DNA of 64,000 nucleotides, from contig RBZT01000809.1 of NCBI GenBank assembly GCA_003693705.1, positions 62,001 to 126,000 on the forward strand. The letters run 5' to 3'. Within the stretch, counting starts at the first letter, position 1. Each line of letters begins with the position of its first letter. The notes below the pieces were generated by a model, which was not told the DNA's origin, did no database searches, and was given only the letters and a program-made list of their open reading frames with translations. The translations under genes were made by a program, and so were the position numbers. The stretch is from Polymyxa betae. Lineage: Eukaryota; Endomyxa; Phytomyxea; Plasmodiophorida; Plasmodiophoridae. This document shows, piece after piece, positions 1 to 11,273 of the stretch.

Positions 1-829
1 GTTTGGCATTATAGCTGCTATACAGTACCCATCAGTACGATGAATGAAAGAGGATTCGAAGAAAATCGCAGAGCCGCAGGGGTAACTCTGAACGAGGCGC
101 AGCCCCATCTCATACACAATAAAAATATCGCGGGCTGCTTCCTTTCTACGTTCCTGACCCTTTGCTCTCGATACCGATTGCTCAACTGGCGATTATCGGT
201 AGTCAACTTGGTGATCTTATTCTGCCTGTTTGCGTTTTGATGATAAATCGGATCCATATTAAATTGTTATTTTATGAAATTGTTAGATCCAAGTAGTGCT
301 CGATCTTATATCGTTACAAGCAAATTTGTTTTAAAATATATTGACAGGTTGGCGCGTTTATTTATCTAGCCTGTTTGATCATCAGTCGTCTGATGGATCC
401 ATGGATGTGATAGTCAAGTTCCCCGCCAGTCATCCTGATCTCTTTCAGACCCTTGCCTTCGCTCAGAAGACCTTGATTTGGCGACAACAGCGCCGCTCAG
501 CGGACTGGGTTCCATCCAGTTCCCATCACAAAAAGATGGGCGCGCTAACTCCTGCAAGGACCATGAGAATCTGAAGGCTTCGACGTCTCTTTAGTACGAT
601 TGTGAACGACGACATACAGGCAACATCTGAGGGTTGCTGCTTCTATAGGGACTACACTACAGCACAGGACAAGCGTTACCCGTATGGATCGTGTGATAAC
701 CGCCATCAGGATTACCAAGCAGTTACAGAGTGACTGTAACTCGATAAGGTAGCTATGAGGCAGCAAGGACAGTTCTGTCTGGGCCCAGGAGGATTCGTCT
801 TCGTTCACCATACTCCATAATCGCACCAT
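1..829. other. Left-edge region without a confident gene
   Basis: Open frames exist on both strands (for example a 79-codon minus frame at 18-257 whose first half is rich in N, R and Q, and a plus frame near 341-574 that begins just after an intron-like 'ttgacag'), but none resembles a known family or carries convincing splice joins. They could be terminal exons of genes lying to the left of the window. The last part should hold the promoter of the gene starting at 830. Confidence 0.4.
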
Positions 830-2424
830 ATGAGCGCCTCCGTCGTCCAGAATATAAAACTGGAAAACGCTGGTTTTAGACGGCACCAGAGCCGTGCTGC
901 AAATGCAAAGATACGGTTGAATCGAAATCTGGAGATATTGGACGGCATCGCCGTATGTGGAGGACACGTCAATGAACAAATTGCCCAAACAAAACAATGT
1001 ATTGCGTCGATCGAGTCACTAGAAGACACTGATCTGACGAAGATGTCTCCCGAGGAGCTCATAATTTTTCAAGAGAAAATCGAGTCTACGTTCGATCAAG
1101 CCTTCAATCAGTTTGCATTTCTGCATGATTGGCACGAAAGATTATTGAGCGAGGAGCTTGACAAGCGTTTAGGCCCTGTATTGAACGAATATGCTACTTC
1201 GAAAGCACTATTCGAGCAACTTGGCCGTATACAATCGGCCCGTGCTATGCTGCTGAACAAAGCACTGGAAGAATCTCAGCTACCGGTCAAACCGGATGAG
1301 GTTTGGCAAGTTTTCTTTAATTCGAAAATGAATTCGGTCACCGTTGAAGAACTGGAAGAGACTCTTCGGATTCGGGTCCGAGATGCGCTTCGTCCAGAGC
1401 TTGACTTGAAGACAGCTCTTGCGAATTTGGAGGAGCTTTCGTTGCGCACACGTTCCTGCATTCAAACCGAAACGGCTCAGCTTCATGAAGAGATGAGGAA
1501 CAGTGAAGCGTTAAGGTTGAAGCTGGAATCCATAATGTCAACGTTCGTCACCAACACGTGGCCTATGGAAAAAAATGCATCTTTCCAATCAAATCCCGGT
1601 TCTGCTTTTAAACCAACTTCCGAAGGATTGTCAGCTTTTCACGACAGCCGCGGAGCGAAACGTCCTCGTGTCGCTTCTGAAGCATCATCAGATGAAGATG
1701 TACAGGATCGGTTAAACACGACGCAAACATCCATCCAGTCGGTTCCATTCGAAGGCGAACGCAACGACAGCCCGATAATTGTGCCTCATATGCAATATGC
1801 TCCGATCCAAGAGACACCTATTATATATCGAGGTGACTACTATGTGTCAGCACCAGTCACTAAAGACTTCACAACGATTACAAATCTTGAGTCAAACGCT
1901 CGTGTTCACATCACATCTTGTTCCTGCATCTTTGAAGAGGGCGGCAATAATATATCTTTCCAGTGGATGTATTTCGTGTACAGGTCGCCATACTATCGGG
2001 AACTGACGTTCGAATTCAGCCCTACCCAAGTATTATCAGTTGTTCTGCCACAAAGATTGATTGTGGTTGATTCCGTCTGCGAATGCATTAGCCAAATTCC
2101 CAGTACTGTGGCTGCATTGAAGAGCAAGAAGAAAAGTTTCTTCAGGGCATTGACAGGACTAGGTAGGAGGCAGGATGGAGAATCGAATCGCAGGAGCTAA
2201 CCGGGTGCGTTGCAGGTTATGCACACAAAATCATGGCGAAAAGAGATAAGAAATTTCAGAACCAAGCCTGGACAGCAACTGTTGCAGGTGTCAAGCAATG
2301 GTTGAACAGAGTGAGGAGTTTCTCACCAAACGCTTTGATGATAGAAGACAGCGATATTATGCGCTTAGAAGAATTCATAGACACCAGAGTAGGGCTCGAT
2401 TATTCCATTTTCCAATTCTTTTAA
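830..2424 (+). CDS. Unidentified coiled-coil protein, two exons
   Basis: I do not recognise this protein. Exon 1 is 830-2162. An intron of 53 bp (2163-2215, gtaggagg to gttgcag) joins it in frame to 2216-2424, giving about 513 residues; without splicing the frame stops at 2200. Residues 1-240 are charged and helix-prone, with heptad-like leucines, suggesting a coiled coil. A basic cluster (AKRPRV, near residue 281) could be a nuclear signal and is followed by an acidic and serine/threonine stretch. The C-terminal part is a compact mix of strand- and helix-forming residues. The start is the first ATG after several upstream stops. Its terminator region borders the convergent METTL5 gene. Confidence 0.65.
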
Positions 2425-2549
2425 CCATGCTTTAGGTAGCCCCAATCATTGATCTATGGGAAGATTCAACAATATGTGCTTAAGCACAACCATATCGATT
2501 TCATAATAATATATAATAATCTATAAATGAATTTCTCGAGTGCAATAAA

Positions 2550-3262
2550 TCACGACTTCTTCGGGATAGTAAACCTAAGGAAATCAACAGCAATGTCTTT
2601 TGACGCAGACTTATGGAAGGAATATGTTTGTGGTAAATCAAATCGCATTTCAGCGACAACAGTCATCTTAACGCCCCATTCAATAGATTTCTTCTCAATA
2701 TGCTGGCACATCCATTAAAATCAGCGGTTGATTTGTCGTATGCACACACCTGTCGTGTTGAAGTTTTGTGAAGAGAGTAGACAGCCGTTGTAGCGTGATC
2801 AATTGCAGCTTTCAGGAATACCATATCAGCACCTTTAGCTCTGGTCCCAAACGGTGGATTCGTAACCACCGTATCAAATTTCTTCAGCGATAAATCAGCC
2901 ACATCACTGTGAATTAGATCGATTGTCTGGTCAAGTTCCATTTCGCTGATGTTGACTGAGGCGATCTTCAGAGCACTTGGGTCGATATCAACGCCAACAA
3001 CATACTCACCACCCATCATGGCACTATGCAATTTAGGACAAAAGAAGGCGACCCAGATGTAATGTTACCAGGCGATCGAAAGCATGCCACAACCGCAGCC
3101 CAGGTCCAGCACGCGACGGTCATTGAGATCGCCATAAGATGCCATAGTATATATCATACGAGCTGCTAAATGCGGAGATGTTTGATACTGTTCCAACTCA
3201 ATACGAGGCTCTTCGAAATCGTCAACATCTTGTAAAGCGCTTTCTAGATGCTTCAGCTTCAT
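2550..3262 (-). CDS. METTL5: METTL5-type 18S rRNA N6-adenosine methyltransferase
   Basis: In animals METTL5, with TRMT112, methylates one adenine of 18S rRNA. Three exons (minus: 3262-3069, 3023-2750, 2693-2550) with introns of 45 and 56 bp give 203 residues, close to the human length. The protein opens MKLKHLESALQ and has the SAM-binding motif DLGCGCGMLSIA, the acidic loop VDIDPSALK, and the catalytic NPPFGTRAKG (the NPPF signature of N6-adenine methyltransferases), then TAVYSLHK. The last exon ends with the conserved strands RFDLPQTYSFHK and IAVDFLRFTI. I chose the ATG at 3262; the open frame runs slightly further upstream but only to a TTG. It faces TFIIA across 165 bp. Confidence 0.93.
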
Positions 3263-3427
3263 GTTTGTGAAGGGAACCAATCTTTAAAGTTTGCGCCAGT
3301 TTCGCAGTTTCTTTTCACCTCGCAGTTTAGGTAATGTTACATAAGAAAGCTGCGCTGCCGCTTCAGCCATGAGATAGCCACAGGTCCGCCAAGCCTTCCA
3401 TCATTGTCTATTCTGCGATATTAAAAG
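3263..3427. promoter_or_regulatory. Probable bidirectional promoter METTL5/TFIIA
   Basis: Only 165 bp separate the start codons of two divergent genes, so both promoters must lie here or overlap the genes. No TATA element is obvious to me. This is inference from layout only. Confidence 0.4.
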
Positions 3428-4246
3428 ATGGAGGCCATGGCAGCGCTGTCAAGGACCGTTATTGACGAGGTCCTAAACCACACACAGGACGATATCTTGA
3501 TCGGTCACGATGAACATGTCGCTAGAGGGATTGTTCGTGAGCTGCAAATGGTCTCTGTCTATTTTTTGTGCTAGCTGAAGTCAATAAATGCTGAAAGCGT
3601 TGTAGCGATGGGAGAGGAAACTATCGGAAGCATACGCTCAGATTATTGCTGACAAAGAAAAACTGACGCGTTCGTTGCCGGGGCAGATCCATCCAAGCTA
3701 TCATAGCAATAATGCTAGCTCCAGCGCGTCGGCGGCTTTACCAACCATCAAAGTTTCCACTATTCTTGCGCTTTGTTCAAGATTTAATGACATATAATTC
3801 GCTTTAGATTGAACCATCTTCTCTGCAAGCAAGTTCACCAATGCAATCATCTAAACGAAAAGCAGAATCAAATTCGTCAGAGCAGCAACTCAAAAAGGCT
3901 AAAGTTCAGTATGAATCAGACGAATCGTCGCTTGGAACAGACGATGAATCTGAGGTCGTCTTCTGCACCCAAATTACTGCATCATCGCTGAGCTTCCTTT
4001 TTAGGATGAACAAGTAGAGCCGCTCACCAATAATCTGATTTTATGTCAGTCCAGCAAAGTCCAGGTTTGGATTTACTTACTTCAAAACAATATTTTCGTT
4101 TACAAACTCTTGCATAGAATCACAAGGGCAGATGGAAATGCCAATTCTCTGGCGGTATTATGAACCTTAGGGGGAGAGATTATGTCTTTCGCGATGCCAC
4201 TGGTGATTTCCGTATGTATTTTGATCAACATAACATGTTCGCTTAG
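3428..4246 (+). CDS. GTF2A1: Transcription initiation factor IIA large subunit (alpha/beta)
   Basis: TFIIA stabilises TBP on the TATA box. Five exons (3428-3550, 3606-3752, 3808-3954, 4005-4064, 4118-4246), with introns of 50-55 bp and mostly phase 0, encode about 201 residues. Exons 1-2 give the N-terminal four-helix-bundle half (TVIDEVLNHTQDDILIG, then VRELQMRWERKLSEAY). Exon 3 is a low-complexity linker with a basic KRKAES stretch and an acidic ESDESSLGTDDESE tail. Exons 4-5 give the C-terminal beta-barrel half (LILCQSSKVQ, then GRWKCQFSGGIMNLRGRDYVF). The exact end is open: a 35-bp intron at 4212-4246 could replace the last residues and move the stop to about 4279. Confidence 0.92.
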
Positions 4247-4563
4247 ATTCTGCAGGTTTCGATAAAAGCACAAGCTAAATATTATCTATCGGTATAATGT
4301 AAAACCACATGTATCATTGTGAATTCATGATGTCTTTGCTTTAAAATAATTGGAGATATATAGAAGGATTTTACAGCTAGTCCTATATCTGTTCTAATTT
4401 GTCGTTAAGGTATGGGAATGTCATCAAATTCAGCATTTCTGTGTCAACTGTAGAGGACTTTGAAATGGCTATGTGACTGACTTCTTATTTGATGTTGCAT
4501 ACGGGCCCATGCCCTATTAAAATTTCAGCGATCGCCAGTTTGTAGTAGCAATCTGTGGTTCCA

Positions 4564-6114
4564 ATGGCATCCACAGACTTTGTTTTGGGCGGGACAGTAA
4601 TTGACGTCGATAAAGCCTTCGCTCCGAATGACTGTCTTCGAAATCGACCATCGCGCTCGGGCCCTGTTCCCAATCGCCCGCAACGCCTAACCGTAATTGC
4701 AAACCCTTTTTCGGGGAATGGGAGAGGTAGACAGCCAGCGTTTTCCAACAGAGAATCCCTTAGCTTGTATCGAAAGGGAAATCGGCATTAATTACAGCCA
4801 ATCAAGTTTTTGCAGAAGCTGGAATTAAGGTGACTGTATTGAAAACCGAGCATGAAAAGCATGCCTGCCAGTTGGCGAGATCAGTACGACCTGAGGACAC
4901 CGATGGTGTTGTTGTTATTGGAGGGTACAGTCAATACCAGCATAATCTCTGCTTTATCATGTTTGAGCTCTGTCTGCAGTGATGGGACGTTACAAGAAGT
5001 CTTATCTGGGCTAATCGATGCTGGGCTAGCTGAGACCATTACTGTTGGCCTAATCGCAGGCGGCACTGGAAATTCTGTGGTTAGTCATTATGCCTTGTCA
5101 GCTTGTTCTACTAAAGTAGTCATTAGGCGCAATCGTTAGGGCTGATGGATTCGGTCGTTGCCGCCAAGATTATAGCAGAGGGGTTTAGTTGTAGCATCGA
5201 TGTTGGCAAATGCTCGGTTGTTCATATGCCTGGAGCTTCTCCAACCAATTATGTGTTCGTCAACTTAATTGGGCTTGGGATAGTCGTGGTATCCATAAGC
5301 ATCATTGCTTGAAACATTTAAAGCTTACATTGCTGCAGGATGCTGGCGTTTCTGCAGAGTCCCTTCGATTTCTTGGAAAAGTTAGGTAATGTTGATGTCT
5401 CTGGAACTGCTAGATGGTTATATGACAGGACGTGTACAGGTATGATATAGCGGGGTTATGGCATATTATAAAAGGGAAGACACGAGATTTTGCACTTGAC
5501 ATCGATGGCCAAAGTTTGCAGGTCTCAATAGTGCAATCGATTCTGGTGCGTTTGTTTCTCTGATCCATTTTGCAGGGTGATATATGTAAGCTACCGAGCT
5601 ATTTGTACTGTCATTCATCCTCAAAAGCATTTTAGCTGTTATATTGATTCAAAACAACAAGCATATGGGATCTGGACTACGAGTCGCCCCGGGTGCTGCA
5701 ATGGATGATGGGTCGGTTGTAATCAATTTCTTAATCTTAATTTTAACCTTTTCTCAGCTCTTTCGACCTTGTGCTGTTGTTCAACCAAGGTAGAAGTCGC
5801 TCTGAATATCATGCTTTTTGGATGGACTGAGAAGCATTAGGACGTTGTGCGACTTTATCAATGTTTAATAAGCTAAAGAGAAGCGGCAGCCACATTTTTA
5901 GCAAATTTGTAAAATACGGGCTTGCAAAAAAAATTGTAATAACTCCTGCTACTCCTCAGATATTCACTATTGGTTACCGTTGCCGTGATTACAATTAGAT
6001 ATACTCAATTTCCTGTCAGATGGTGAGTTATTCGATGCATTCTCCAGAATGGAAATCGAAGTTGTTCCAAAAGCGATAAAATTATTCGCTTCGCCTGAAC
6101 CGAAGCTTTGTTGA
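4564..6114 (+). CDS. Diacylglycerol/sphingosine-kinase-like lipid kinase, 11 exons
   Basis: This is a member of the DAGK catalytic family (sphingosine, ceramide, diacylglycerol or acylglycerol kinases); the exact lipid cannot be told. Exons: 4564-4726, 4777-4924, 4980-5079, 5127-5282, 5339-5385, 5440-5521, 5576-5585, 5636-5711, 5758-5789, 5841-5972, 6020-6114, all in phase, giving about 346 residues. Motifs in order are the nucleotide-binding LTVIANPFSGNGRGK, the signature VVVIGGDGTLQEVLSG, GLIAGGTGNSVAQSLG, the C-domain YVFVNLIGLGID, and GLRVAPGAAMDDGSFDLVLL near the end, closing with FSRMEIEVVPKAIKLF. No signal peptide or membrane span is seen. Exon 7 is only 10 nt. The first ATG in the frame is at 4564. 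Confidence 0.85.
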
Positions 6115-6519
6115 AAATCTGCAAAGCTTACTAATTTCGCCATTCAGTCAGCTTAGCTAAGCCATCTCAAATGTCTTGTTAGTAATAAATTCGCCAAGCT
6201 CTGGCACTTTCTTGTCAGATTGCAACACAAATGAGCAGAAGTTTTATCTTTACGTCGACATTTCATTTGTTAGCAATCTTTTCGTGCTGTTTTCAAGTCA
6301 GGCTGTCGCAATCCTAATCTATTCAGCTATATACTGCTTGAATTCAGCATTGCAGGAAATAAGCTTTTATTTTCAGGCTTTTGCGTTAATGAGCGTTTCG
6401 TCGTCTCATCGTCCTCGCGATCGTAATTGTCGTATCTTGAAGCATTAAGCCCTGTGAAAACCCTAGAAGTGCAGCGGACCACAACTGTACAATTTATTAT
6501 TTGATTTCTGAGACGACAT

Positions 6520-6925
6520 TCAAACTGATCTGAATTTCTCCTCAACCGGTTCTAAAATATGATGTTGGATGCCCTTTGCAATTTCCAGCATGTCAATCTC
6601 GTCTTTCTTAAAAATCTGCTTGAGACTTTCATCACACATAATGGTCCGCTTATTGTCCTTCTTCTGCAAATCGTGCCTCTTGATATAACCCCAGATACCT
6701 CTCACCACCTATTAATTGCATTCATTCCAGACGACATTGGGTCGTGGCGTTCTGTATACGCACCTCAGTCCTTGGAAGTGTATTTTGCCCACATATAGTA
6801 GCCAACTCGTTAGTGAGCTTGTGTTGACGAGTGTTAAGAACAGTCGAGCGTGGCTGACGTGTCTTTCTGGTTGCAGCTGAGAACCAGGCGACCAATCGTG
6901 GTCTTAGGCCCGCGATACGAATCAT
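6520..6925 (-). CDS. SWIB-domain protein A (Arg-rich leader)
   Basis: Two exons (minus 6925-6764 and 6708-6520, intron of 55 bp) encode 116 residues. From about residue 38 it is a SWIB/MDM2-type domain: LPRTEVVRGIWGYIKRHDLQ, RTIMCDESLKQIF, and a closing helix EIAKGIQHHILEPVEE. SWIB domains occur in BAF60-type remodelling subunits, in RNA polymerase I factor UAF30, and as small organelle proteins in plants. The first 30 residues are rich in R, A, S and hydrophobics with no acidic residues (MIRIAGLRPRLVAWFSA), like a mitochondrial presequence, so an organelle role is possible. An inverted paralogue lies at 10712. An additional 5' exon cannot be excluded. Confidence 0.8.
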
Positions 6926-7820
6926 GTTTATGATGGTTAACTTCTATGCAATGACGACACCCTGGTAACGTGATTCTAACAATGGAATTGCCGTAGTGAT
7001 TACAGAATGAAACGTATTATGCATTAGTTACATGAGATCTTGTAGAGCAGGACCTGGAGAATCTGGTGGCTCGGCGGTCCAGATAGGCACCTTCGGAGGT
7101 CGGAACATCCTACAGTTTCGCAGGAGTCGATCGAGAACTTGGCCGATGAATGCGTGCTAACATTGAAGCTAGATTGACTAACTCAAAATGAACTGAGTAA
7201 TAACTATTCATTATGGAATAAACAGGGACGACAGAGTAAACTATTACGTCTCATTTGCAGGATCAAGCAGCAGCGAAGAACTTTTACAAAATACTATGCT
7301 GGTTTCAACGAAAACGACACTCTTCGCATAAAAGTGCAAGAACGAATAATTACACAGGAAACAGGTAGAGGACACAGAACCCCGTTAATGGCCAAGCCCA
7401 GATGTCGTTCATTATAAAAACTCTAATGGCACACATAATCCCAAAAACAACTAGATCCCGCTGTTTAAGGCGCCACAATCCTATTAGAACACCTGCATGA
7501 GGACGCCAATCAGCTCCGAGACGGTCGAGCTGGCGGTCGGTCCACAAACGGAATTAGCAAATCAGACGTCTTTGCTATAAAAACCAACACGACAGTATGA
7601 TGTGGCTCGGAGGCCGAGCTGATTTCCGGTCCATGCGTGAGTTTGAAGGTGGCCACAACAAACCATGCGTTTGATCGGAACGTTTCTCCACGATACAAGA
7701 TATAGACATAGAATTCCGAACAAGTGACTGGCCTCATTAGAAGTCATCTCTCTATCAGTGAGAAAGAAGGTGACCCCATCGCCCCATTCCTCACTCACCG
7801 CTCACTGACTCTGTCACCAG
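6926..7820. other. Intergenic region with an unresolved minus-strand frame
   Basis: No recognised gene. A minus frame with an ATG at 7737 (stop at 7513) is strand- and aromatic-rich (YVYILYRGETFRSNAWFVV, then VVLVFIAKTSDLLIPF) and could be the first exon of a gene divergent from the ankyrin gene at 7821. A further minus stretch at 7350-7547 looks membrane-like. I could not join them in phase. Confidence 0.3.
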
Positions 7821-10195
7821 ATGTCGTCATTCCAGTCATTCGCCAACATCGACATCATCGAGCGTATGATGTCTGCCGATCCCGATGAAGAGTTCCATCA
7901 GATCTGCATGTGTATACGCCAGGGCGACGTCGGCAAGGCGCGGCGGCTCTATCGCTGCGCTAATGTGAACCAGCCGCTCAGCATCTGGGATCGTCGGCCA
8001 CTGCTGCATCTTGCTATCCAACAAGAGAATGTTGACATGGTCCGGTTCCTCTTGGACGAATGCGATGCCAATCCGAATGTGACCGACGACAAAGGTCGAA
8101 CTTCATTGCATATGGCCGTCCTGCAGGGAAATGAGGAGATCATTCGAGTCATCGTCGACCATGAGCGAATCGATTTGAAGGCCGTTGACATGTGGGGTCA
8201 GACTGCTCTTCATTTAGCATCACTTTGCTCGAGTGCTTCTGCTGCAAGGCTGCTTCTGGAGCATTGTGTCGAATGCCTTCAGTTCCGTCAGAGAGATGGG
8301 ATTACGCCATTGCAGGCGGCTACGATGGCTGGTAACAAGCAGATTGCGGCGTTATTCTCTGCCGCTCTCGACAGCTCTACTGAGATAAACAAAAGCTATC
8401 GTCATGCCCTATCAGATCTGAACGACGCCCATGTGGCCGCCTTGCCGACGCCACCGTCGTTGCACTCGCCTTACATCGCAGCAGATGCAATTCTTTCGGA
8501 ATCCCCCAAAACCGAATGCTCTGACGACTTCATCGCCGGCAGCAAAATTGAATCTGGTCTGCCGGGCGACGGCCAAAACGATGAAGGAACTCTTTCTTCA
8601 AACGCAGCTCCGAACTGCGATTCTGGAACAACTGTTTGTGATCCGGTGTTACCAGCATCCATCAGTCAAGAAAACTCACAGCCAATAAACGCTACTCCCA
8701 AGGCAGAACTCTCCGATGACACAACCACCGATACGGAAGTTATTTCAACTATGTCGGACGAGGCCCAGAACGTCGATGAAGAATCTGATACCTCGGTCAA
8801 GGCTCAGAATATCGATGAAAGGTCTATTACGTCGGATGAGGTCCAGCAAGTTGATGACGGATCATGTACTTCAAATGAAGCTTTAAGCAGCGATTCTCGA
8901 ACATCAACCGTTTGCGATCCAGTTGTACCAGCATTAATCAGTCCAGAATGCTCAGAGCCAATAATTGCTCCCCATTTGTTATCATCGACAATTGCATGTT
9001 CTGTAAATGGTGATTGCTCAAAGGTAAGCTGCTGGAAATAATCAGTGTAGCTGTTGCTGACTTTCAGCTGTAGACGACTTCATGCCAGTTAACAATGACC
9101 ACTATTGAGACGTCATGTACATCTGGTGAGCCTGCGCTTCTAGATGATACTAATGAGGCGCCATACTCCGATCTTGAGCTGTCTGAAAGTTTAACCCCTA
9201 CAGCTTGTGCGCCCTTAGACGATATCAATGAGTCGGAGCTCCAGCCGTCTGTTGCTTTAACCTCTACATGTTGTGACTCTGCTCTCCGGGATATTACTGA
9301 TGAGCCCCAACAACCGGATTTTCCGCCGTCTGATGCGTTAACCTCTCAGATTCCTGAAAGCCCCTGTGTGGCAGATGAATCTAATATTGATTCTCTGCCA
9401 AGCAAGTTGCAATCGCCTAGTCCTGATCAGATTAACCCTGCGAATGTGAGCCGCGTTTACGATTATCGATGGACTGCTAACCGATTGTTGAAGGCGGATA
9501 TAGACGAGCCCAGTTCTCAATTATCGACTGTTCTTGGGATAGTTGTTACTGGGACATTGCCGTCCTCGTTTGTGGAAAAGTCTGAGGCTTCAACATCGCT
9601 ACCTACTGTTGGCACTTCTGTACGTCCGGCCTACAAGGAAGGCTCGTACATCAACTCACCGAACTCCACCGTGAACGAATCAACGGTGCAGGGACATTCA
9701 CAATCGTCCTTCCTTACTGAACCTGTATTGTTGGCTTCCGAGAAACCGGTCGATGTGGACAGCGAGCAGCTGGAAATGCTGCCGCAGCTTCCGACGAAGC
9801 AAAGCTCCACGAATGACGATGCCATTGTGCACTACAAATTGACGTCAGCAGCTGCTTGTTTCTCTCACTTGCCCGAACCGATTGGGTCAGAAAGTGCTTT
9901 ATTGAATGGCAATCAGCGCGAGCGCTCCCGAACGTCAGCAGATAAGCTGACGCCAATGCACGATGGCTGCCAGAAATCGACGATGTTTCTGTTATCCCGA
10001 ATGCTGCTGAAGCTGATCGTCACGATGGGCAAGGCCTGCGAAATTACTTTGGCGCAGAAAGGGACTCTTAAGGATCTCGTCGTCAAGCAAGATCCCGCGA
10101 TTCTGGCCGCCGCCGATCTGTACGATGCTGATCGCGATCTGGACGAATTCAAAGATACGCTGATTCGTTTGAGTCTCTGCTTAAGGACCCCTTAA
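7821..10195 (+). CDS. Ankyrin-repeat protein with long acidic/serine-rich tail
   Basis: Exon 1 is 7821-9023. An intron of 50 bp (gtaagctg to agctgtag) leads in frame to exon 2 at 9074-10195, about 774 residues. Residues 45-185 hold about four ankyrin repeats (RRPLLHLAIQQENVDMVRFLL, KGRTSLHMAVLQGNEEIIRVI, GQTALHLASLCSSASAARLLL, DGITPLQAATMAGNKQIAALF). A low-complexity tail of some 450 residues follows, rich in S, T, D, E and P, containing internally repeated blocks (TVCDPVLPASIS and TVCDPVVPALIS; SDEAQNVDEES variants; LTPTACAPLDDI-like units in exon 2). The last 90 residues become ordered again: a helical segment with KLIVTMGKACEITLAQKG and a charged C-terminus. I cannot assign a function; a scaffold role is likely. 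Confidence 0.8.
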
Positions 10196-10711
10196 AGTTT
10201 GTTGTGTACGACGAGTGTCTCCTTTTGAATACACGAAATGTTCAAGTCCAACGATAGGAACTCGACATGCTCGATTTGCAGTCTTTGTAGAGGCATTACA
10301 CTTACGGCGACGTAGGCGGCTAGTTATTCCTCTGGCGATGTGGTCAGAAATTGTCTCTTCGAGCTTGGCATTTAATACGACGAAATCGGGTTCAACCACG
10401 TCGATAGGCGATGGGCAAGTCACCCAATATAGCAATTTCTATCGATGGAGTCTATTTCCAATGTGGTTGCCTTTCACTGTTTGACATTTCGCTTCAACTT
10501 ATCAATCCTAAGCCCGTCCGTGCACATTGTGTCATTGTTGCTCAATGTCACTCCAGGTTTTCAACGACGTGGTCAGTATGACGAGCAAATGTCGTGCAAA
10601 CGTGATCGTGTGGACTAAGGTGCAGCTTTTAGTGTACCATGACTGCAATGGTTGATCGTGCACATCCCTAATTGCATTGCTGATTCCAACAAAATAACGT
10701 CAATCGTCGAC
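10196..10711. other. Short intergenic region
   Basis: Two overlapping short frames on opposite strands (10181-10435 minus; 10215-10484 plus) show no family resemblance and look like chance frames. The segment should contain the ankyrin gene's polyadenylation region and the promoter of the SWIB gene. Confidence 0.35.
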
Positions 10712-11186
10712 ATGTTTCGAGGGCTCTGGAAGAACACTTTAGGCAAGCCATGGGAAATGACAAGAATCCCATCTGCGCTGTACTCATCCATGAGACGTGG
10801 TCGAGGTCGTCCACCTGCAAACAATGGCAGGACAGTCCCAATGACTGCAGCAAGCCAGCCACGAAAGACGGTTTTGAACACACGCCTCCATAAACTATCA
10901 GGTCCTTTAGCTGAAGTCTGTGGAAACGACACTTTACCACGAACAGAGGTGATTCTGCACGATCATTACTTGCTTCATTTGTAAAGAACTTGCTCAGGTG
11001 ACAAAAGGAATCTGGCGCTACATCAAAATAAACAACTTGCAGAAGAAGAGTCAGCCACGTATAGTGAAATGTGACCCGCTTCTGAAGAAGGTACTGAGCC
11101 AAAACGAAATCGATATGTTCAAGATTGGCAAGGGAATCCAGAAGCATATTTTGGAACCTGTCCCGAAACGAAACAGAAAGATTTAA
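10712..11186 (+). CDS. SWIB-domain protein B with AT-hook-like motif
   Basis: Two exons (10712-10948, 10998-11186; intron of 49 bp) encode about 141 residues. The C-terminal SWIB domain (LPRTEVTKGIWRYIKINNLQ, RIVKCDPLLKKVL, IGKGIQKHILEPVPKR) matches protein A closely, and the intron falls at the identical codon boundary, after LPRTE. Unlike A, its N-terminal part has RRGRGRPP, the core of an AT-hook, which suggests a DNA-associated nuclear protein. The ATG at 10712 is the first one that keeps a plausible N-terminus; the frame is open a little further upstream. Confidence 0.8.
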
Positions 11187-11273
11187 TCAGCCAGAGAGCT
11201 GCATTGCGAATGAAACAACCGCTGCGAATGTATTAATAATACAACAATCCATTACGCCAACTTAATGAAAGCG

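Noticed and set aside
545-997. 150-codon minus-strand ORF overlapping the start of the coiled-coil gene
   Set aside because: It lies largely in sequence explained by the plus gene and its leader and shows no domain; likely a shadow frame.
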